In this document: one piece after another, positions 59,304-64,000 of the stretch
How positions within the stretch are numbered: the stretch's first letter is position 1
Layout of the letters: each line of letters starts with the position of its first letter
Assembly (NCBI GenBank): GCA_029263125.1
Contig: JAJCYD010000011.1
Coordinates: forward strand, 88,706-152,705
Direction of reading: 5' to 3'
From: Solirubrobacteraceae bacterium
GTDB taxonomy: Bacteria; Actinomycetota; Thermoleophilia; Solirubrobacterales; Solirubrobacteraceae
DNA length: 64,000 bases
The notes under the pieces: generated by a model
Told to the model about the DNA's origin: nothing
What the model saw: the letters and a program-made list of their open reading frames with translations, nothing else
Databases searched by the model: none
Position numbers and translations under genes: made by a program

Positions 59304-59318
59304 ACACGACCTGCGGCG

Positions 59319-60299
59319 TCAGGACACGACCCCCAGTGCCCCCGGCCGGATGCCGAACACCGCCTCGGTCACGTCGCCGACATGGTCGCCGTCGACGTGC
59401 AGCGCGATCGCGCGACCATCGGAGGAGACGCAGCGCAGCTCCTTGATGTCACGGAAGCAGTTGACCTGCGGATGGCCGGCTATCGAGCGCTTGGACGACA
59501 GCAGGCGCAGCGCGATCGGACCGATGTCCCGCGGGCGAACGCCGCGCAGCGCGACACCGGCCAGCGTGCCGCCGTCGAGCGTCGCGCCCGGCGCGAGCAC
59601 GAGCGGCTTGTCCTTGAGGTAGGTGAGCGCGGCGGCGTTCTGCACGACCGTCGAGATCGCGTGATCGACCTCGCCATCGACGTGCACGTCCATGCGCGGC
59701 GGGTTGCGTATGTACTCGCGCAGCGCCGTCTCGACGGCCGCGTAGACGAAGAAGCCGTCGCGCAGGCGGCTGCGCTTGAGATGTGGCTGGCGGTCGATGC
59801 GCTTTGAGATGCTGGCGTCGACCCCGAAGCCACTGGAGTACGTGAAGCAGCGGCCGTTGGCCGTTCCGAGGTCGATGCGCCGCGGTCGCCAGTCGTCGGT
59901 CATCGCGAGCAGGTGCTCGGTGGCGTCGATGATGTCGCCGGGGATGCCGAGCATCTTGCACAGCGCGTTGGTCGCCCCGCCCGGCAGGCAGGTCAGCGGC
60001 GTCTGCGAGCCGCAGAGCCCGTTCGCGATCTCGTTGACCGTTCCGTCGCCGCCGAAGGAGACGACGACGTCATAGCCCTCGTGCGCGGCCTCGCGACAGA
60101 GATCGCTGGCGTGCCCGCGTGCCTGCGTATCGACGGCGTCGACCTCGTAGCGCCCGTGCAGCGCGGCGATCACGAGGTTGCGCAGGCGCCCATCCATCAT
60201 CGACGCGCACGGGTTGACGATCACGAGCATGCGCTTGCGTTGTGTGCGCGCCGTTAGCGCCGCGGCGTCGACCAGCCGCTCGAGCGATCGCGGCGCCAC
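59319..60299 (-). CDS. diacylglycerol kinase-family lipid kinase
   Basis: A 326-residue DagK/YegS-type kinase. Motifs are VIVNPCAS, the nucleotide loop SFGGDGTVNEIANGL, LPGGATNALCKMLG, and C-terminal VDGDHVGD. It phosphorylates diacylglycerol or related lipids. GTG 60299 begins 3 nt after the corA stop, so the pair is coupled. A link with plsC and glpK as lipid-phosphate genes is reasonable but they are distant. Confidence 0.92.
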   Translation of the reverse strand: MAPRSLERLVDAAALTARTQRKRMLVIVNPCASMMDGRLRNLVIAALHGRYEVDAVDTQARGHASDLCREAAHEGYDVVVSFGGDGTVNEIANGLCGSQTPLTCLPGGATNALCKMLGIPGDIIDATEHLLAMTDDWRPRRIDLGTANGRCFTYSSGFGVDASISKRIDRQPHLKRSRLRDGFFVYAAVETALREYIRNPPRMDVHVDGEVDHAISTVVQNAAALTYLKDKPLVLAPGATLDGGTLAGVALRGVRPRDIGPIALRLLSSKRSIAGHPQVNCFRDIKELRCVSSDGRAIALHVDGDHVGDVTEAVFGIRPGALGVVS

Positions 60300-60302
60300 G
60301 CG

Positions 60303-61301
60303 CTACAACCAGCCCCGCTTGCGGAAGAACCAGAGCATGGCGACGAGCATCGCGATCATCGCCGCGACGACGATCCAGAAGGCCTGCAGCGATCCCTCGC
60401 CGGGGACGCGCACGTTCATCCCGAAGATGCTGGCGACGAGCGTCAGCGGCAGCACGACGACGCTGATCGCGGTGAGCGCCTTGAGGATGTCGTTGACGCG
60501 GTGCGACAGCACCGACTCGTTGGTGGACTCCAGCCCCTCGACGACCTCCTTGAAGTTCTCCAGCATGTCCCACACGCGCTCGGACGCGTCGTTCATGTCG
60601 TCGAAGTAGATGTCCAGGCCCTCGGGGATGTAGCGCTTGGTGCGCTCGAGGTCGCGCAGCGCCGTGCGCTGCGGGCGGACGATCTTGCGGAAGTTGATGA
60701 TCTCCTGCTTGACGTTTGAGATGTCGCGCACGATCTCGCCGGAGCGGCCCTCGAAGATGTCCTCCTCGAGCACCTCGAGCTTGTTGCCCATCTTGCGCAG
60801 CATCGGGAACGACGCGTCGACGCAATCGTCGACGATCTTGTACAGCAGGTAGCCGGGACCCTTGGCGAACAGCGTGTCGCGCTGCTCCTCGCGGGTGCGG
60901 CAGCGCTCGAAGAGATACTCCAGCGGCTGGATCGGCTCGTTGGGCAGCGTGATGACGAAGTCGGGCCCGACGAACATGTCCAGCTCGGCGGCGTTCAGGC
61001 GCCCGACGGACTTGTCGAAGCGCGGGAAGTGCAGGACGACGAAGAGGTACTCGGGGTACTCGTCGACCTTCGGGCGCTGGTTGCGCGAGAAGACGTCCTC
61101 GTAGTCGAGGGGATGGAAGCCGAAGTGCTCCTCCAGCCAGGCGCGGTCGGCCGGCTGCGGGCGCTCGATGTGCAGCCAGCGCAGTCCCTCGGCCTCGATG
61201 ATCTCCACGTTCGGCGTCTGCGGATGGTCTGCGGGCGAGCCGGCGACCGGGCCACGTCCTCGCGTGGGACGGCGCAGACGCGGCTTCGGGAGGTTCGGCA
61301 T
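60303..61301 (-). CDS. corA: CorA-family magnesium transporter
   Basis: A 332-residue CorA. A large cytoplasmic alpha/beta and helical N-terminal domain ends in two membrane helices, the first followed by the selectivity motif GMNVRVPG. The C-terminus is RKRGWL, a positively charged end. ATG 61301 starts a Pro/Arg-rich lead (MPNLPKPRLRRP). It is divergent from the riboswitch-thrC unit. No M-box leader is seen. Confidence 0.94.
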   Translation of the reverse strand: MPNLPKPRLRRPTRGRGPVAGSPADHPQTPNVEIIEAEGLRWLHIERPQPADRAWLEEHFGFHPLDYEDVFSRNQRPKVDEYPEYLFVVLHFPRFDKSVGRLNAAELDMFVGPDFVITLPNEPIQPLEYLFERCRTREEQRDTLFAKGPGYLLYKIVDDCVDASFPMLRKMGNKLEVLEEDIFEGRSGEIVRDISNVKQEIINFRKIVRPQRTALRDLERTKRYIPEGLDIYFDDMNDASERVWDMLENFKEVVEGLESTNESVLSHRVNDILKALTAISVVVLPLTLVASIFGMNVRVPGEGSLQAFWIVVAAMIAMLVAMLWFFRKRGWL

Positions 61302-61307
61302 GGCTGA

Positions 61308-61313
61308 TATTGT
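61308..61313 (+). promoter_or_regulatory. -10 element (TATTGT) of the thrC riboswitch transcript
   Basis: TATTGT would place the start near 61320, about 10 nt before the riboswitch P1 stem. The region is shared with the leftward corA promoter. Confidence 0.4.
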
Positions 61314-61330
61314 GCCCACCCAGAGCTGGA

Positions 61331-61461
61331 CACATCCAGAGGGGTGGAGGGACAGGCCCTGTGAAGCCCCGGCAACCACTCCGCGCAAGCGGAAACGGTG
61401 CCAATTCCTGTCAGATGTGGCATGGCCGTGCGGCCTCGCCACAAGATCCCGGGCGGAGGTT
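61331..61461 (+). promoter_or_regulatory. SAM riboswitch (S-box clan) with translational expression platform
   Basis: The aptamer shows the S-box core: GGTGGAGGGACAGGCCC, TGTGAAGCCCCGGCAACC, a P3 hairpin CCGC-gcaa-GCGG, and GGTGCCAATTCC. P1 pairs CACATC (61331-61336) with GATGTG (61414-61419). Downstream, TGTGGC (61416-61421) can pair with GCCACA (61438-61443) around an inner GGCCG/CGGCC stem. CCTCGCC (61434-61440) can instead pair with the ribosome site GGCGGAGG (61452-61459). P1 formation with SAM should break the first hairpin and favour the second, turning translation off. P4 of classic SAM-I is not apparent. Confidence 0.9.
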
Positions 61462-61465
61462 TCAT

Positions 61466-62713
61466 ATGGCGGCAACGCAGCTCATATGCAGAGAGTGCGC
61501 GACGGAGTACCCCTTGGAAGCACGCTACGTGTGCTCGAAGTGCTTCGGTCCCCTGGAGGTGTTCTACGAGCACGAGCCGGTCACCGACGTCGGCTCGCTG
61601 CGCCGGCGCATCCAGAGCGGACCGCAGAACATCTGGCGCTACCACGACTTCCTCCCGCTGGAGGGACCGCAGCCCCGGACGCCCACGGGGCTGGCGGCCG
61701 GTTGCACGCCGCTTGTCCGCGCCGACCGGCTCGCCGAGCGCCTGGGCCTGGGGGAGGTGTGGGTCAAGAACGATGCCGCCAACCCGACGCACTCCTTCAA
61801 GGACCGCGTCGTGTCGGTCGCCGTGACCCGCGCGCGTGAGCTGGGCTTCGACACCCTCGCGTGCGCGTCGACGGGCAACCTCGCCAACTCCGTCGCCGCT
61901 CACGGCGCAGCGTTGGGGATGGACTCCTACGTGCTGATCCCCGCCGATCTGGAGGAGCAGAAGCAGCTCGCGACCGCGATCTATGGCACGAACCTCGTCA
62001 AGGTCCGTGGCAACTACGACGACGTCAACCGGCTGTGCACGGAGCTGTCGGGCGACCGCGAGAACTGGGCGTTCGTGAACATCAACATGCGCCCGTACTA
62101 CGCCGAGGGCTCAAAGACCGTCGCCTTCGAGATCGCCGAGCAGCTCGGCTGGGAGCTGCCCGACCGCTGCGTCGTGCCGATCGCCTCCGGCTCGCTGTTC
62201 ACGAAGATCGCCAAGGGCTTCGCGGAGTGGATCGACGTCGGCTTGATCGACGGTGAGATCCCGACGATGAACGGCTCGCAGGCGCTGGGCTGCTCGCCCG
62301 TCGCGACGGCGTTCGAGCAGGACAAGGACGTCTGCCGCCCGGTCAAGCCCGACACGATCGCCAAGTCGCTGGCGATCGGCAACCCGGCCGACGGCCCGTA
62401 CGCCCTGGATCTCGCCCGCTCGACGGGCGGCTCGATCGACTCGGTCTCAGACCAGGAGATCCGCGACGGCATCCGCCTGCTGGCCGAGACGACCGGCATC
62501 TTCACCGAGACCGCCGGCGGCGTGACGACCGCGGTGCTGGCCAAGCTCGCCGGACGCGGCGACATCGGCTCCGACGAGCGGGTCGTGCTCGTCATCACCG
62601 GCGACGGATTGAAGACGCTGGACGCGGTGCGCGACTCCTTTCATGCCTACGAGGTCGACGCCTCGATCGAATCCTTCGAAGCGGCCTTCGCCGGCCAGGG
62701 AGTGGGTGCCTGA
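61466..62713 (+). CDS. thrC: threonine synthase (zinc-ribbon type), riboswitch-controlled
   Basis: A 415-residue fold-type II PLP enzyme. The N-terminal zinc ribbon is CREC and CSKC (Cys8, 11, 23, 26). The Schiff-base lysine is Lys112 in NPTHSFKDR, and ASTGNLANSVAAHGAALG is the substrate and phosphate loop. Threonine synthases convert O-phosphohomoserine to threonine. ATG 61466 has GGAGG at 61455-61459. A SAM riboswitch in its leader and a coupled sulfur-carrier gene are unusual and make a thiol-adding role worth considering. Confidence 0.9.
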   Translation: MAATQLICRECATEYPLEARYVCSKCFGPLEVFYEHEPVTDVGSLRRRIQSGPQNIWRYHDFLPLEGPQPRTPTGLAAGCTPLVRADRLAERLGLGEVWVKNDAANPTHSFKDRVVSVAVTRARELGFDTLACASTGNLANSVAAHGAALGMDSYVLIPADLEEQKQLATAIYGTNLVKVRGNYDDVNRLCTELSGDRENWAFVNINMRPYYAEGSKTVAFEIAEQLGWELPDRCVVPIASGSLFTKIAKGFAEWIDVGLIDGEIPTMNGSQALGCSPVATAFEQDKDVCRPVKPDTIAKSLAIGNPADGPYALDLARSTGGSIDSVSDQEIRDGIRLLAETTGIFTETAGGVTTAVLAKLAGRGDIGSDERVVLVITGDGLKTLDAVRDSFHAYEVDASIESFEAAFAGQGVGA

Positions 62714-62985
62714 TGGCGATCACGGTGAAGATCCCGACGCAGCTGCGCGACGCGGCGGGAGGCGCGGCATCGCTGCAGGCCGACGGCGAGACGGTCGGCG
62801 AAGCCCTGGAATCCGTGTTCGCCGGGCATCCGGAGCTCCGCGACCGTCTCTACCAGGGCGGCGACCTGCGGCGCTTCGTCAACGTCTACCTCAGCGGCGA
62901 GGACATCCGTTTCCTCGACGGGCTGCAGACCGCGGTTCCGGCGGGTGCAGAGCTGACGATCCTGCCGGCCGTCGCCGGCGGCTGA
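62713..62985 (+). CDS. MoaD/ThiS-family ubiquitin-like sulfur carrier
   Basis: A 90-residue beta-grasp protein: ITVKIPTQLRDAAGG at the start, LQADGETVGEALESVFAGHPELRDRLYQ, and NVYLSGEDIRFLDGLQT. It ends in the exposed Gly-Gly tail (PAVAGG), where the terminal carboxylate is converted to a thiocarboxylate. It begins on the last base of the thrC stop. The MoaD-type core is close to CysO. No activating E1-like enzyme or Mec protease is in the window. Confidence 0.9.
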   Translation: MAITVKIPTQLRDAAGGAASLQADGETVGEALESVFAGHPELRDRLYQGGDLRRFVNVYLSGEDIRFLDGLQTAVPAGAELTILPAVAGG

Positions 62986-63161
62986 CCAAGGGCGGGGGCC
63001 GCACCCGGACCAGGGATTACGCCAAGCTGGCGCGCGGCCGCAAGCTCGCGGGCGCGCGGTCGCGGCATTTCCTACGCATCGTCGGACATGACCGGTACAC
63101 TCGCGCACTTCGTCGGTTCTTTTTTGGTCGCAGAAGGTCTACCGTGGGAGGTACTTGGGGA

Positions 63162-63602
63162 ATGTCAGGCAATTCAAGTCTTGCGCAGAAGGTGATGCCG
63201 CTGTTCGGGGCGCTGTACGTCGGAATCGGCGTGATCGGCTTCGCCTTCAGCGGCTTCGGGAGCTTCCTGCAGAACACGGGTGACGACCTGCTGATCCCCG
63301 GGCTCAGCATCAACCCGTTCCACAACGTCGTCCACCTCACGATCGGCGCCTTCCTGATCATCATGTCGCGCCAGTCGACGACGACCGCTGAGGGTGCGTG
63401 TCTGGGTGTCGGCATCTTCTATGTCGCGGCGTTCGTGATCGGGTTTGTCGGTCCGACGAACTTGACGATCATCGGGATGGATGGTCGTTATGACCTGGAG
63501 AACTTCAACCATCTGCTCAATGGCGTGGCGTTGCTGGGTCTGGGGTTGATCTCGGCGGCGGCGTCTGACGCGCAGGCCAAGCGCAGCGGCATACCCGCGT
63601 AG
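63162..63602 (+). CDS. DUF4383 membrane protein
   Basis: A 146-residue four-helix membrane protein with the family pattern: LFGALYVGIGVIGF, INPFHNVVHLTIGAFLII, VGIFYVAAFVIGFVG, and NFNHLLNGVALLGLGL. The paired FHNVVH and FNHLLN histidine motifs are characteristic. GGGAGG lies upstream of the ATG, with a TACACT -10 candidate at 63096-63101. The gap 62986-63161 has no other gene. Role unknown; the family is common in actinobacteria. Confidence 0.85.
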   Translation: MSGNSSLAQKVMPLFGALYVGIGVIGFAFSGFGSFLQNTGDDLLIPGLSINPFHNVVHLTIGAFLIIMSRQSTTTAEGACLGVGIFYVAAFVIGFVGPTNLTIIGMDGRYDLENFNHLLNGVALLGLGLISAAASDAQAKRSGIPA

Positions 63603-63660
63603 GGCGGCCACGCTCCAACACCTCGCGCACATCGGCGCGAGGGCCACACACTGTCACGAC

Positions 63661-63692
63661 GACGCCGCGGGATTTGGGAATCCTGCGGCGTC
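63661..63692 (+). terminator. strong terminator hairpin after DUF4383
   Basis: GACGCCGCGGGATT pairs with AATCCTGCGGCGTC, 14 bp with one wobble and a TGGG loop. ACGAC and GTCGT flanks can extend it. There is no U-run. Confidence 0.65.
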
Positions 63693-63723
63693 GCGTCGTT
63701 GACGGCGCGTCACACTTGTCGGC

Positions 63724-64000
63724 GTGGCCGACCGCCTCGACGACTACCGCCGCAAGCGGGCCGTGCAGGCCACGCCGGAGCCATCCGGCGACGGCGCACC
63801 CGCGGCGCCCGGTGCGGGCCGGCGCTTCGTCGTCCAGGAGCACCACGCGACCCGCCTGCACTGGGATCTGCGCCTGGAGCACGACGGGGTCGCCGTGTCG
63901 TGGGCGATCCCCAATGGAATCCCCGAGGACCCCAAGGACAACCGCCTCGCCGTCCACACCGAGGACCATCCGCTGGAGTACCTGGAGTTCGAGGGCGACA
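63724..64000 (+). CDS. LigD-type 3'-phosphoesterase domain, N-terminal part (runs off window)
   Basis: The 92 codons visible start at GTG 63724 and continue past the edge. RRFVVQEHHATRLHWDLRLEHDG and VSWAIPNGIP, then NRLAVHTEDHPLEY, are the signature of the phosphoesterase module of DNA ligase D (cited here in part; key residues are the two His of EHHATRLHWD and His of VHTEDH). It trims 3' ends during non-homologous end joining. Whether ligase and polymerase modules follow cannot be seen. It could be a stand-alone enzyme. Confidence 0.88.
   Translation, partial: MADRLDDYRRKRAVQATPEPSGDGAPAAPGAGRRFVVQEHHATRLHWDLRLEHDGVAVSWAIPNGIPEDPKDNRLAVHTEDHPLEYLEFEGD

Overview
The window is very GC-rich DNA from a free-living actinomycete-type bacterium. 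The best fit is class Thermoleophilia, order Solirubrobacterales, but this is an inference from gene content and no 16S gene is present. Pointers are the GTG and TTG starts, the ruvC-ruvA-ruvB-(PAS protein)-fused secDF-recJ-relA order, an AI-2E exporter next to the PF07332/DUF3618 envelope cassette, a secreted protein with NIKNGTI-type repeats, and a SAM riboswitch on threonine synthase. I see no tRNA, rRNA, CRISPR array, insertion sequence or prophage. The region reads as chromosomal core plus lineage-specific metabolism.

Layout. 0-3.6 kb: end of a hydrolase, a cupredoxin lipoprotein, Nudix, rubredoxin, a DUF1707 protein, and a CrtA-like monooxygenase divergent from a TetR regulator across a palindromic operator. 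3.6-15.4 kb: biotin and acyl chemistry (bioA; bioB-bioF-bioD downstream of xthA and a dienelactone hydrolase; a 70-residue biotin carrier protein), with a membrane spermidine-synthase-like protein, an aldo/keto reductase, a SulP transporter behind a structured leader, and a small nucleotidyltransferase module. 15.5-24.4 kb: glycosyltransferase, PH-like protein, glpK, plsC, a secreted beta-propeller/RTX-repeat protein, a lactonase-like hydrolase, a cupin and an SDR. 24.6-31.2 kb: LysR-SDR-enoyl-CoA hydratase-arginase-like run, a broken pentapeptide gene, Nudix, methyltransferase, CoA-transferase and GNAT. 31.2-36.9 kb: secreted protein, nitrilase-TetR operon with a near-ideal operator, DUF4235-like/Pro-rich/PF07332/DUF3618 cassette, AI-2E exporter and DegV. 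37-43.6 kb: mtnA with two overlapping zinc alcohol dehydrogenases, a bolA-grx pair divergent from an A-type Fe-S carrier, a metallo-hydrolase and a phosphohexomutase. 43.7-58 kb: DrrAB-like ABC exporter, yebC, ruvCAB, secDF, recJ and relA. 58-64 kb: methyltransferase, diacylglycerol kinase, corA, the riboswitch-thrC-sulfur-carrier operon, DUF4383 and the start of a LigD-type phosphoesterase.

How it works together. Many genes are packed with 4-nt overlaps (ATGA or GTGA), so translational coupling is common. A TAnnnT -10 element lies only 6-10 nt upstream of at least 18 start codons, which implies widespread leaderless transcription and helped fix several starts. The most interesting candidates are the SAM-riboswitch-controlled thrC plus ubiquitin-like sulfur carrier (possible thiocarboxylate-dependent homocysteine synthesis), the mtnA-ADH-ADH operon (possible methylthioribose shunt ending in an alcohol), and several palindromic operators and structured leaders.
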